Assembly: GCF_028885415.1 (NCBI RefSeq)
Contig: NZ_CP118527.1
Coordinates: 4,030,001 to 4,094,000, forward strand
Source: Streptomyces coeruleorubidus
Lineage (GTDB): Bacteria > Actinomycetota > Actinomycetes > Streptomycetales > Streptomycetaceae
Length of the DNA stretch: 64,000 nucleotides
Direction: 5' to 3'
Shown here: piece by piece, positions 30,571-39,321 of the stretch
Position numbering within the stretch: the stretch's first letter is position 1
Layout of the letters: each line of letters starts with the position of its first letter
The notes under the pieces: model-generated
What the model saw: only the letters and a program-made list of their open reading frames with translations
Told to the model about the DNA's origin: nothing
Database searches by the model: none
Made by a program: the position numbers and the translations under genes

Positions 30571-32180
30571 CCACCGAGTTCAGCGGCAACGCCCAGTCGA
30601 TGTCCCTGGTCGGCTTCACCGCCGTCGCCACGATCACCCTGCTGCTGTGCGTGATGACGGGCCCGGACCGGGACGACCTCGACGAGTTCTACACCGGCTA
30701 CAGCTCGCTGTCCCCCATGCGCAACGGCCTGGCGATCGCCGGCGACTACATCTCCGCCGCGACCGTCCTCGGCACGGGCGGCGTGATCGCCCTGTTCGGC
30801 TACGACGGGACCGTACTGGCCCTCAGTACGGCGCTGTCCCTGATGCTGCTGATGTTCCTGCTGGCCGAACCGCTGCGCAACGCGGGCCGGTTCACCATGG
30901 GCGACGCGCTGACCCGCCGTATGCCGGGACGCGGCGTCCGTATCGCGGCCTGCGCGGTGACCCTGGCGGCGCTGCTGCCGCTGATGGTCGTGCAGTTGGC
31001 GGGGACCGGGCAGCTGATGGCGTTCGTCCTCGGCTTCTCCGGCGAGTCGTTGCAGACGGGCTGCATCATCGGCGTGGGCGCGCTGATGATCAGTTACGCG
31101 GCGATCGGCGGGATGAAGGGCACCGCCCTGATCCAGATCCTGAAGATCGTTATGCTGCTCGGCTCCGGCATGGTGATCGCGATGCTGATCCTGCACCGGT
31201 TCGACTGGGATCCGGGCGCCCTGTTCAACGCGGCCGCCGGCAACAGCGGCGTGGGCTCGGCGTTCCTCTCCTCGGGCCTGCAGTTCGCGGGCGGCCCCAG
31301 CCCCGGCCTGGACATGATCACCTCGCAACTGACGGTGGTGCTCGGCGGTGCCGTCCTGCCGCACGTCACCATGCGCATGTACACCGCCTCCAGTGCCCGG
31401 CAGGTGCGGCGGTCGATGTCCTGGGCCGTGTCCAGCGTGGCGCTGTTCGTGCTCGTCATCACGGTCGTCGGGTTCGGCGCGACGGCCCTGGTCGGGCGGG
31501 CGGTGATCGCGCAGGTGGACCCGCAGGGCAACACGGCCTATCTGCTGGGCTCCCAGGCGGCGTTCGGCCCGGACGTGTCGACGGCGGAGACGTTCCTGTT
31601 CACGACCGTCACCACGGCGGTGTTCCTCACGCTGCTCGCCTCGGTCGCCGGGATGATCCTCGCCTGCGCCAACTCCCTCGCGCACGACGTGTTCGCGGCC
31701 CGGGTGCGGGAGATGTCACCGCGCCGCGAGATGACGGTGGCCCGGGTCTCGGCGCTGGCGGTGGGCATCCCGGCGATCCTCCTGGCCACGCTCGTGCAGC
31801 ATCGCAGCCTGCAACCCCTGGTGACGCTGTCCTTCTGCCTGGGCGCATCGGCCATCGCCCCCGCGCTGGTCTACAGCCTCTTCTGGCGCCGCTACACCCG
31901 GACGGGCCTGCTCAGCACCCTCATCGGCGGCTCGCTGGCCGTCCTGCTGCTGATGCCGGGCACCAACCTGGTCTCCGGCTCGCCCGTCTCCGCCTTCCCC
32001 GACGCCGACTTCAACTGGTTCCCGTTCACCACCACGGGTCTGCTCTCCATACCCCTGGGCTTCGCCTGCGGCTGGCTGGGCACGATGGCCTCCGGTCGCC
32101 GCAAGTCGGAGGAACAACGCCACCAGTACGAGGCGGTGGAGGGCTGGATCCTGGCGGGCGCGGTACGCAGGGATCGCTGA
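30567..32180 (+). CDS. Sodium:solute symporter family protein (ActP/MctP-like monocarboxylate permease)
   Basis: The 537-residue membrane protein has about 13 helices. It begins at GTG 30567 overlapping the DUF485 stop. SSS-family features are the DLDEFYTGYSSLSPMRNGLA N-terminal segment, GDYISAATVLGTGGVIALFG (helix 2-3), IGGMKGTALIQILKIVMLLG, and LPHVTMRMYTASSARQVRRS. Pairing with a DUF485 gene points to acetate or another short-chain monocarboxylate as substrate, by analogy with ActP. No acetyl-CoA synthetase lies nearby. The transcript runs into the repeat-rich spacer. Confidence 0.9.
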   Translation: MTTEFSGNAQSMSLVGFTAVATITLLLCVMTGPDRDDLDEFYTGYSSLSPMRNGLAIAGDYISAATVLGTGGVIALFGYDGTVLALSTALSLMLLMFLLAEPLRNAGRFTMGDALTRRMPGRGVRIAACAVTLAALLPLMVVQLAGTGQLMAFVLGFSGESLQTGCIIGVGALMISYAAIGGMKGTALIQILKIVMLLGSGMVIAMLILHRFDWDPGALFNAAAGNSGVGSAFLSSGLQFAGGPSPGLDMITSQLTVVLGGAVLPHVTMRMYTASSARQVRRSMSWAVSSVALFVLVITVVGFGATALVGRAVIAQVDPQGNTAYLLGSQAAFGPDVSTAETFLFTTVTTAVFLTLLASVAGMILACANSLAHDVFAARVREMSPRREMTVARVSALAVGIPAILLATLVQHRSLQPLVTLSFCLGASAIAPALVYSLFWRRYTRTGLLSTLIGGSLAVLLLMPGTNLVSGSPVSAFPDADFNWFPFTTTGLLSIPLGFACGWLGTMASGRRKSEEQRHQYEAVEGWILAGAVRRDR

Positions 32181-32800
32181 CGCGGAGGGCACGGTGGCGG
32201 CGGCCCGCCGTGCCAGGCCACGCCCAGGGGCGGCTGGGGCGCGTGAGTCCAGGAGACCGCGACACGAAGGCCCAGTACGGCCGCCGACCGTGGACACCGG
32301 CGTCGGCGTCGCCCTCGCCGGAGACACGACGGCATCCCGCCGTCACCCGTCAGGCACGACCTCGCGCGACGGGCCCAGCCGCAGCGGGAGCGTGGCTCGG
32401 CGGAAGCGCGGCGCGGCAGGCGCGGCAGGCGCGGCAGGCGCGGCAGGCGCAAGCCTGACGCAGCCGAAGCACGGCGCGAGCCTGACGCGGCAGGAGCCAG
32501 CCTGACGCAGCTGAAACACGGCGCGAGCGCGGCACGGCACGGCAAGCGCGAGCCTGGCACGGCCGAAACACGGCGCAGAAGCGGCAGGCTCCGTCGCCTC
32601 GTACGGCGGCGACGTACGGCGATCGGCCGGTGGCGACGCGCGGCGATCGACCGGTGGCCGGTCGCGGAGCCACCGCGCGGCGATCGAGCCGCCGACCACG
32701 ACACCAACCCACGGCGATCGACCAGCAGCCGGCCACGACACCGACCCGCAGCCGCTGTCACCCGCCGCCCCCCACTCCCACCCACACCGCACGCCTCGCC
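32181..32800. other. Repeat-rich intergenic spacer (620 bp) between convergent genes
   Basis: No ORF here has credible coding character. From 32411 there are four exact tandem copies of the 9-mer GCGCGGCAG (32411-32446). These are followed by three diverged copies of a roughly 28-bp unit beginning GCCTGACGCAGC (32453, 32500 and a weaker copy at 32552, each ending ACGGCGC). Then come several copies of GGCGATCGACCGGTGGC-like words (32625-32740). It separates the convergent symporter and coiled-coil genes. No terminator hairpin stands out. Confidence 0.6.
32411..32446 (+). repeat. Tandem 9-bp repeat, four exact copies
   Basis: GCGCGGCAG is repeated four times without error and followed by a partial fifth copy (GCGC). 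The length is a multiple of three, but the enclosing frames are not convincing genes. Confidence 0.8.
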
Positions 32801-33688
32801 TCACTCCGCCGCCGCACGCCCCGCCCACGCCGTCAGGTCGGCGTGCACGCGGTCGATGTGTGCCCGGGCGTCGTCCCCGCGCTCGGCGTGCTCGCGCAGT
32901 ACTCGTTCCGTCTCCTGCTCGACGGAGTCCGCGTGGCTGCGGGCCCGGGCGAGCAACTCCGCGGCGCACGCGGCTGCCTCTTCCTGCCGGTGCCGGGTCG
33001 AGTCCTCGGCGTCGGCGAAGGACTGCTCGGCCTCGGACAGCGCGCTCTCGGCGCCTGCCACCGCCTCCGCGTGGTGGGCGTCCAGCGCGGCCGCCCGGGC
33101 GGCATCCTCCCGCTCCAGCTCCGCCCACCGCTCGGCGTGCTCCTTGGCCTGCTCGGCCAGCATTCCGGAGGTGCGCTGCCGCATCTCCCGCAACGCGGCC
33201 AGCGCCTCGCCCCGCTGCTCCCGCACCTCACGATCGGCCGCGGCCCGGATCTCGTCGGCCTCGGCGCGCGCCGCGAGCAGCCGCTGCCGGGCACGTTCGT
33301 CGGCGTCGGCGCGTACGGCATCGGCGTACGCCTGCGCGGACTCGCGCACGCCGACCGCGGACGCGCACGCCCCGTCGACGAGTTCACGCGCCTCCCACCG
33401 CGCCCCTTCCCTTACGGCCGCGGCTTCCTCCTGGCCGAGTTCGAAGAGACGCCTCGCCCGCTCCCCGAGCGACTCGTAGGTCTGCGGGACCAGCCGTGCG
33501 ACGACCTCCCGCAACTGCTCCAGTTCCGCGTCCATGTGCCGGGCGAGCACCGTCAGCCGGGCGGCCCTCTCCCAGGCCGCGTCACGGTCCTCGGAGAGGG
33601 CCTCGGCGAACTCGTCGACCTGTTCGGGACGGTAACCGCGCCCCCGCACGGCCAGGAAGCCGTGCGGGGACACCGATGCGCTGCTCAT
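32801..33688 (-). CDS. Long coiled-coil protein (DivIVA-like N-terminus; cellulose-binding-protein family annotation)
   Basis: The 295-residue, Ala/Glu/Arg-rich protein starts at ATG 33688 (MSSASVSPHGFLAVRGRGYR). The N-terminal HGFLAVRGRGYRPEQVDEFA resembles the DivIVA lipid-binding head (F-x-x-x-x-R-G-Y-x-x-x-V-D-x-F). The rest is nearly uninterrupted coiled coil (about 40-285: ERARRLFELGQEEAAAVREG and similar heptads). Streptomyces uses several such proteins in the polar-growth assembly (DivIVA, Scy, FilP). Whether this one is polar is inference. Upstream sits a 9-bp triple repeat (CACAGAGGT, 33795-33821). Confidence 0.82.
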   Translation of the reverse strand: MSSASVSPHGFLAVRGRGYRPEQVDEFAEALSEDRDAAWERAARLTVLARHMDAELEQLREVVARLVPQTYESLGERARRLFELGQEEAAAVREGARWEARELVDGACASAVGVRESAQAYADAVRADADERARQRLLAARAEADEIRAAADREVREQRGEALAALREMRQRTSGMLAEQAKEHAERWAELEREDAARAAALDAHHAEAVAGAESALSEAEQSFADAEDSTRHRQEEAAACAAELLARARSHADSVEQETERVLREHAERGDDARAHIDRVHADLTAWAGRAAAE

Positions 33689-33794
33689 GCTGGGGCCCCT
33701 CTCCACCACGCCGACGCGCGATCGAGCACGAAATGGGATGATTTCGCGCACATCTTGGTGGATCAGACGGAAGTGTTCATAACGCGACACTCCG

Positions 33795-33821
33795 CACAGA
33801 GGTCACAGAGGTCACAGAGGT
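33795..33821. repeat. Three tandem copies of a 9-bp unit
   Basis: CACAGAGGT is repeated three times in the 161-bp gap between the coiled-coil gene and the AhpD-like gene. It could be a regulatory iteron or simple slippage. Too short to say more. Confidence 0.6.
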
Positions 33822-33849
33822 CACGGCCCCCGGCCCGGCCGTACGGCCG

Positions 33850-34311
33850 TCAGCCCCACGTGGTGCCCGCGGGCTCCTTGATGGTCGTGTTGATGCGGTT
33901 GAACATGTTCGTCACCGCGACGGTGAGGATCAGCGCGGAGATCTCCTTCTCGTCGAAGTGATCGGCCACCTCGTCCCACAGCGCGTCCGGAACCGACTCC
34001 CCCGACAGATCCGAGAGCCGCGTCATCGCCTCCGTCAGCCTCAGCGCGGCGCGCTCGGCGTCCGAGAAGAAGGGCGCGTGCCGCCAGGCCGCGACGGCCG
34101 CGATGCGCTCCTCGCTCACCCCGGCCTTGCGGAGGTTGGCCGTGTGCCCGTGCACGCAGGCACCGCAGCCGTTGATCTGACTGGCCCGCAGCCCGACGAT
34201 CTCCGCCACGTCCTGCCCAAGGCCGCCCTCCCCGATCGCCTGGAAGAGGGTGCCGATGCCCTTCATCGCACCGGGAAGGACGTACGCCGGGTTGGTCATC
34301 CGTGCCTGCAT
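33850..34311 (-). CDS. AhpD-like carboxymuconolactone decarboxylase family protein
   Basis: The 153-residue all-alpha protein shows the CMD/AhpD redox signature ASQINGCGACVHGHTANLRK (C-x-x-C followed by His). It continues AAVAAWRHAPFFSDAERAAL and LTEAMTRLSD. AhpD-type proteins are alkylhydroperoxidases that use the Cys pair for thiol peroxidase or disulfide-shuttle chemistry. ATG 34311 has a GGAGG site 8 nt upstream. ATG 34299 (second Met) is an alternative. No adjacent sigma factor or dehydrogenase clarifies the partner. Confidence 0.9.
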   Translation of the reverse strand: MQARMTNPAYVLPGAMKGIGTLFQAIGEGGLGQDVAEIVGLRASQINGCGACVHGHTANLRKAGVSEERIAAVAAWRHAPFFSDAERAALRLTEAMTRLSDLSGESVPDALWDEVADHFDEKEISALILTVAVTNMFNRINTTIKEPAGTTWG

Positions 34312-34396
34312 GATCTCTGCCTCCTGCGTCGGCGTTGAATCGCTGTCACCGCACTGACGGAGCGGCGGAGGAAGATGTGACAGCCCGGCATGAAAA

Positions 34397-34435
34397 AGCC
34401 GGGCCCGGCAGTCTCACGACCGACCGGACCCGGCT
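34397..34435 (-). terminator. Terminator of the SUKH toxin-immunity operon
   Basis: AGCCGGGCCCGG (34397-34408) pairs with CCGGACCCGGCT (34424-34435), with one C/A mismatch and a 15-nt loop. On the minus strand it is followed by five U residues (A-run 34393-34397). It lies 27 bp beyond the stop of the 936-residue gene. Confidence 0.75.
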
Positions 34436-34461
34436 CTTCAGGACACGTCAGCGGCGGCGCG

Positions 34462-37272
34462 TCACAGAAGTCCGTCCCACATCTGCTCCAGCAGCACCGA
34501 CCACCAGCTCTCCGGCGACCCGAGCGCCGCCGGGTCGAGCGCGGCCAACTGCGCCTGGAAGTCGACGGTCCAACGGCCCGCCTGCTCCTGGTTCAGCCCG
34601 AACCGCAGCCGCCACATCCGCCCGAGCAGCGCCAGGCAGCGCGCGAACTCCGGCAGCCCGGTGTTCACGAACTGCGGCGGTACGGGCGCCCCGCCCGGCC
34701 CCGCCTCCACCGGCACGGCGACGATGTTCGCCGTGCCGTACTGCACACAGATCGCCTTGCCGAAGTCGCTGCCCATCACCAGGTAGGAACCCGCGTCCGG
34801 GGCCGGCTGCACACCGCGCTCGGCCGCCAGCTCCGCCAGCGTCGGCACGGGCCGGCCGGGCTGCGCCTGCGCCCAGAAGAAGGGGCCCATGTCCATCGGC
34901 AGACCCGCCGCCACCAGCGTGTGCGCCACGACCGGCGGCACGCCCTGCCGGGACACGGCGGCCTGCTCGAACCGGAACACCCCCGGCCCGAACGCGGCAC
35001 CCAGCTCCTGCGCGATCGCCTCCGGCGGGATCGGCGGCACCGCCTGCACCGGCGGCAACGGCGCCCGCACCGGAGCCGGACGCGCCGGGCCGTCGGCCAC
35101 CTGGTGCAACTCGCCCTGGTGGGCCAGCAGTTGCTGCATGCCCTGCTGCCGGCTCGCGTGGTCCGTACCGTACGGCGCGATGCTCGTGATCCGCGCCTGC
35201 GGCCACTGCTCCCGGATCATCCGCGCGCAGTACGCACCCGGCAGCTCGCACGACTCCAACTCGGTGTGGAGCTCCAGCACCTGGTCCGGGGGCACGTTCA
35301 TGGCCCGCAGCTCGTGGAAGATCTGCCACTCCGGGTGCGGCGTGCCCGGCGCCGAACGCCGGATCAGCTGCTGCTCGGAACCGTCCTGCGCGCGGTAGCG
35401 CAGCACGGCCTGGTAGCCGGGGCCGACCGTGGGCTGCCCGGTGGGCTGCTGCGGATAGCCGTACGCCGGAGGCTGCCCGGGGGCGGGTTGACCGGGCGGC
35501 GGCATCGCGCCAGGCGGCATCGCACCCGGGGGCATCCCACCGGGCGCCATTGCGCCAGGCGGCATCCCACCGGGCGGCATCGCGCCAGGCGGCATCGGCG
35601 GCACACCGGGCACGCCAGGAGCACCAGGAGCGCCCGGGGCAGCAGGTGGTGCGCCGGGGGCCTGCGGCGGCGGAGGCACACCGGGGCCGCCCGCCGGAGG
35701 CGGGGCCAGCACGGTCTCCGCGTGGTGCACGGGACCCGGGCCGCCTGGACCACCCGGGGCACCCGGCGGGTTCGGCGCACCCGGAGGCTGCGGGACACCA
35801 AGCTGGTTCGGCGCACCAGGGGCACCAGGAGCACCAGGCGCGCCCGGAGGCCCCGGAGGCTGGGGTACGCCCGGGCCCGTCCGACCGGGATCGGCAAGCA
35901 TCGTGGCGGCATGGTGCACACCACCGGGTGGCGTACCACCCGGGGCGCCGGGCGGGTTCGGAGCGCCCGGAGGCTGCGGCGCACCAGGCTGGTTCGGCGC
36001 ACCAGGAGGACCCGGCGGCTGCTGGGGAGGCAGCGGCGCACCGGAGCCCTCGTTGCCCGGGCCTCCAGGCCCCCCGGGCCCCTCAGGCCCGAGCGCCGAC
36101 ACAAGCTGCGTAGGCACGTAACCCCCCGCCGGAGTACCCGGCGCACCGGGCCCCGACGGCGGAGGCGTACCGCCCGGCCGCGCGCCCGGCGTCCCCGGGG
36201 CGCCCGGCGGAGGCGGCGTCGTAGGACCAGCGCCCCGTCCACGACCCGGCGGCGCAGCCGCCTTGCTGGTCGCGGCGTCGGCGATGTCCCCGGCATTCGG
36301 AGCGAGCGGCCGCCCAGGCACACCCTGCGGATACCCGTACGGCTGCCCGCCCGGCGCAGGCGGAGGCGGAGGCGTGCTGCCCTGCTGCACACCACTAGGC
36401 GGCGTACCCGGCCCGCCCGGAGCCGGAGCAGCACCCGCCGCCCCCGGCGGATAGCCGTAACCCGGCCCACCAGGCGCAGGCGCACCCGCACCGGCAGCGC
36501 CCTGCGCGTTCGGATCGTCGATCGCCGGTGAGACCGCCGTCGGCGGAAGCTGACTGCCGCCCGACAGCAGCGCCGTCTTGGCCTCGGGCGTCGCCGGCGG
36601 CGGCGTGTCACCGTCGGTCTCGCTCAGCGGCGGCGCGAAGACCGTCGCGGGCAGCGGTACGGAACGATCCTCACCGGCATCGCCGTTGGTGTCCGTACCG
36701 GCCCAGGGCGTGGCCCCGGCCGGCGCATCCGTCCCCGCTCCCGCCCCGGAGTCACTCCCCACGGCAGCAGGCCACGACGCACCGGAAGCGGAATCACCAC
36801 CCGCGGCCCCGGCCGGGTCAGCAGCGGAAGCCGACGCAGCACCCGCCCCCGCCCCCGCAGTCGCACCAGCCCCCCGCCGGTCCGGAATCCCCAGCTTGTC
36901 GGCCGCGTCCTGCAACCACTCCGGCGGAGTCAGCAGGAAGGACGTCTGGTTCAGGTCCACCCGGGCCGCGGGAGCCGGCGCCGGCTCCTGAGCCGCGTCC
37001 GGACGGCCGTACTCCTCCTCGTACCGGCGGATCACCTCACCCACCGGCAGCCCGGGCCACAACGTCGCCTCACCGCTGTCCCGCGCGATCACCAGCCGCT
37101 GCGCGCCGCCGTCGGAGCGCGGCCCGTCCGCCCGGTCCTCGGCCCACACCACGAACCCGAGGTCGAACTCCCGCACGCGCACCTCACGATGCTGGTACGA
37201 CGGCACGTCCCCGTTGATCCACTCTTCCGCGCGCTCCTGCGCCTGCGCGAAGGTCACCATCGCTGAAGTCAC
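34462..37272 (-). CDS. Modular YrhB/Imm35-like - Pro/Gly/Ala linker - deaminase-like - SUKH-4 protein
   Basis: The 936-residue protein has four parts. Residues about 5-95 (FAQAQERAEEWINGDVPSYQ, LGFVVWAEDRA, EATLWPGLPVGEVIRRYEEE) look like a YrhB/Imm35 immunity domain. A conserved LNQTSFLLTPPEWLQDAADK follows. About 130-620 is low-complexity Pro/Gly/Ala with many PPGAPG-type repeats. About 620-735 carries LELHTELESCELPGAYCARM, an H669-x-E671 with C675 and C682, a pattern like compact nucleic-acid deaminases. The tail (760-936; FRFEQAAVSRQGVPPVVAHT, SYLVMGSDFGKAICVQYG) is a SUKH-4 immunity domain. The deaminase reading is the least certain part. GTG 37272 overlaps the upstream gene's stop (GTGA); ATG 37260 is an alternative. 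No signal peptide. Confidence 0.85.
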   Translation of the reverse strand: MTSAMVTFAQAQERAEEWINGDVPSYQHREVRVREFDLGFVVWAEDRADGPRSDGGAQRLVIARDSGEATLWPGLPVGEVIRRYEEEYGRPDAAQEPAPAPAARVDLNQTSFLLTPPEWLQDAADKLGIPDRRGAGATAGAGAGAASASAADPAGAAGGDSASGASWPAAVGSDSGAGAGTDAPAGATPWAGTDTNGDAGEDRSVPLPATVFAPPLSETDGDTPPPATPEAKTALLSGGSQLPPTAVSPAIDDPNAQGAAGAGAPAPGGPGYGYPPGAAGAAPAPGGPGTPPSGVQQGSTPPPPPAPGGQPYGYPQGVPGRPLAPNAGDIADAATSKAAAPPGRGRGAGPTTPPPPGAPGTPGARPGGTPPPSGPGAPGTPAGGYVPTQLVSALGPEGPGGPGGPGNEGSGAPLPPQQPPGPPGAPNQPGAPQPPGAPNPPGAPGGTPPGGVHHAATMLADPGRTGPGVPQPPGPPGAPGAPGAPGAPNQLGVPQPPGAPNPPGAPGGPGGPGPVHHAETVLAPPPAGGPGVPPPPQAPGAPPAAPGAPGAPGVPGVPPMPPGAMPPGGMPPGAMAPGGMPPGAMPPGAMPPPGQPAPGQPPAYGYPQQPTGQPTVGPGYQAVLRYRAQDGSEQQLIRRSAPGTPHPEWQIFHELRAMNVPPDQVLELHTELESCELPGAYCARMIREQWPQARITSIAPYGTDHASRQQGMQQLLAHQGELHQVADGPARPAPVRAPLPPVQAVPPIPPEAIAQELGAAFGPGVFRFEQAAVSRQGVPPVVAHTLVAAGLPMDMGPFFWAQAQPGRPVPTLAELAAERGVQPAPDAGSYLVMGSDFGKAICVQYGTANIVAVPVEAGPGGAPVPPQFVNTGLPEFARCLALLGRMWRLRFGLNQEQAGRWTVDFQAQLAALDPAALGSPESWWSVLLEQMWDGLL

Positions 37273-38273
37273 TCCCCCACGGCCGAGGACGACACCGCAC
37301 CCACCGGCACCACACGCGCGAACCCGCCGTCCACCATCAGATTCGCCACCGTCTCCAACTCCGGCGGATTACCGGCCAGCCGCGACAGGAAGACGTCGAA
37401 ATCGTCCCCGCACGGCAGCAGCAACCGCTCCACCCGCTCCGCCGGCGGCAGCGAGGGATCCACGTCCCGCGCGTCGTCGTACGCGCAGAACCACACCGAA
37501 CCGATCCGGTCACCCTTCACCTTCACGGCCAGCAGACCGCCCTGGACGAAGCCGATCCCCAGGTAGTCCTTGGTCAGATGGTCACGCAGACACTTGTTGA
37601 CGTACACCAGGTCGTTGACGGCCGCCTCGTCCCGCACCGTGAAGAACGGCTGGTCGATCAGCAGCCCCAGCTCCGCGTCCAGCGCGGCACCCACCGGCGC
37701 ACAGCCCCCCGCCGCCTTCAGGAACGACCGGTACGGACCCGGCAGCCGGTAGCCGAGATCCTCCTCGACCCCCTGCACCTGCGACTCCGTCACCGCCACA
37801 CCCGACTTCGGCAGCCCGAAGTGCGCCGGACGCGTCTCCTGCAACGGCCGCGTGCCCCGCTTGGACTGGTCGACACCCGACGTCGACACGCCGCCGTGAT
37901 GCCGCAGCAACGCCTTCACCTCGACCGGGACCAGCTCCAGCCGCCGCGAGCCCACCGCGTGGTGCCACGTCCAGCCGTGCGGCGTCGCCACCGCCGGCAC
38001 CGTGTCCCACAACTCGTGCCCGGACGCCGCCAGCGCCATGTTCGCCGACACGTAGTCCGTCAGCCGCAACTCGTCGACACCGAAACCCTCCGGCGGCTCC
38101 GCGATCTCCGCGGCCGCACGCGCGTAGGGCGAGAAGTCGGGGTAACCACGCTCGTCGACCCGTACCCCTCTCGGGTGACGGGCCGCCCGGACCGGATCCG
38201 GGAAATGCACGACCTGCCCGGCGTAGGCCGCGTTCGGCGGCGCGGCTTGCTGCCCGAGCCGACCTGTCGTCAT
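37269..38273 (-). CDS. WHH/HNH-type nuclease domain fused to SMI1/KNR4 (SUKH) immunity domain
   Basis: The 334-residue soluble protein starts at ATG 38273, 8 nt after AGGGGG. Residues about 65-130 include GHELWDTVPAVATPHGWTWH followed by H105 and LELVPVEVKALLRHHGG. The W-H-H triad (W103, H104, H105) plus L-V-P and the H125-H126-G-G end match the WHH branch of the HNH/Endo VII nuclease toxins. Residues about 160-315 (VTESQVQGVEEDLGYRLPGP, YRSFLKAAGG) form an SMI1/KNR4 SUKH domain, the usual immunity partner of such nucleases. Toxin and immunity halves in one chain would be self-inhibited. It overlaps the next gene by 4 bp. Confidence 0.85.
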   Translation of the reverse strand: MTTGRLGQQAAPPNAAYAGQVVHFPDPVRAARHPRGVRVDERGYPDFSPYARAAAEIAEPPEGFGVDELRLTDYVSANMALAASGHELWDTVPAVATPHGWTWHHAVGSRRLELVPVEVKALLRHHGGVSTSGVDQSKRGTRPLQETRPAHFGLPKSGVAVTESQVQGVEEDLGYRLPGPYRSFLKAAGGCAPVGAALDAELGLLIDQPFFTVRDEAAVNDLVYVNKCLRDHLTKDYLGIGFVQGGLLAVKVKGDRIGSVWFCAYDDARDVDPSLPPAERVERLLLPCGDDFDVFLSRLAGNPPELETVANLMVDGGFARVVPVGAVSSSAVGE

Positions 38274-38651
38274 GGCGGTTGCCCCCTGCGGCACTCTGTA
38301 CGACCCGTATTGACCACCTTTGGCGCACTACGGCCCGTATCGACTGTCACGTCTGTCTGTCTCGACTTCTCTGCACTTCCCAGCACCCGCCGACCTCACG
38401 GATCACCCTCCGGTTCACTGCATCGATCTCCGAACGGATCACCGCACGGTCCGCGGTGCCGACAGCCTATGCGGTACGACGACACCGGTCACCGGCACCG
38501 GTCGGCCGCCCCTTCCGCTTCCGTGACCAGCCGTCACCCCACCGTGACGGCACGCCCCGGTACGGGCGTGTCGCCGCTCCCCAGCTTCCGCACCAGCCAC
38601 GGCATTTGGCAGTCTGTGACCCCCGGGGGATGCACGGAGGGGAATACGATC
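38274..38651. other. Divergent promoter region of the SUKH toxin-immunity locus (378 bp)
   Basis: No supported ORF. It separates the two divergent SUKH operons and must contain both promoters. It is locally less GC-rich around 38280-38420 (for example GTATTGACCACCTTTGGCGC at 38309). TTGACC (38312-38317) could be a rightward -35, but no clear -10 follows at 17-18 bp. No long inverted repeat found. Confidence 0.4.
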
Positions 38652-39242
38652 ATGAACGCGACACAGACGGGACCACACACCGGCAGGTCCGCCGACCCAC
38701 GAAACGGCGCCCCCCGGGGCGGCGCCCCGCGAGGCGGCGACCCGCGCACAGGCGACCCGCGAGGCGGCGACCCCCGCATCGGCTGGAGCGCCACAGAAGC
38801 CGCCCACACCCCCGTCCTCCACCACCGCCGCGACGGCATCCTCCCCACCGTCGCCGCCGCCCTCTCCGTCCGCGGCGCCACCCTCACCGGCACCGCCGCC
38901 CGCGGCGACACACCCCCCGCCCTGCACCCCCTCGTCCAGGACTTCCTGGACACCCTCACCAGCGCCCAGCGCGACCGCTACACCGGCCGCTGCGCCGAGA
39001 CCATCCTCATCTCCCGGCACATCGCCGCCGCCGACGCCGCCCGCAGCAAACGCGCCGCACGCAAACCCATGACCAACGGCGAGGCCCGCAAAGCCCTCAA
39101 GCAGGCCAAACTCACCGCCCGCCGCATCCGCGAGGACGGCGACCCCCTCCACGGCAGCTTCGCCACACCCTGCCGCGCCTGCACCGCGCTCAGCGCCCAC
39201 TTCGGCGTCCGCATAGTCGACCCGGCGTCCCAGAACGGCTGA
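38652..39242 (+). CDS. YwqJ-type nucleic-acid deaminase (polymorphic-toxin-family domain)
   Basis: The 196-residue protein sits behind GGAGGGG. Residues 18-42 are PRxGD/PRGGA-type short repeats. The catalytic core is C-A-E (C114-E116 in GRCAETILISRHIAAAD) and P-C-x-x-C (C174 and C177 in FATPCRACTALSAHFGVRIV), the zinc and proton-shuttle ligands of the YwqJ deaminase clade. In between lies a basic helix (RSKRAARKPMTNGEARKALK) that could contact nucleic acid. No signal peptide, WXG100 or RHS region is present, so export by known toxin routes is not evident. The next gene encodes SUKH-3, the immunity family usually paired with this deaminase. Confidence 0.87.
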   Translation: MNATQTGPHTGRSADPRNGAPRGGAPRGGDPRTGDPRGGDPRIGWSATEAAHTPVLHHRRDGILPTVAAALSVRGATLTGTAARGDTPPALHPLVQDFLDTLTSAQRDRYTGRCAETILISRHIAAADAARSKRAARKPMTNGEARKALKQAKLTARRIREDGDPLHGSFATPCRACTALSAHFGVRIVDPASQNG

Positions 39243-39321
39243 GGCCCCCACACACCCGCACGGCCAGACACCCCGGCGCGCACCTCACCCCACCCCATGA
39301 CCTCGACGAGACGAAGGGCAG

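Noticed and set aside
32194..32505. 103-codon plus-strand frame with GAA repeats after the symporter
   Set aside because: It has an Ala/Gly/Arg repeat composition produced by the 9-bp tandem repeat, no ribosome-binding site and no domain.
32411..32821. Possible CRISPR array from the short tandem repeats
   Set aside because: Units are 9 bp or irregular 28 bp with no unique spacers of constant length and no cas genes in the window.
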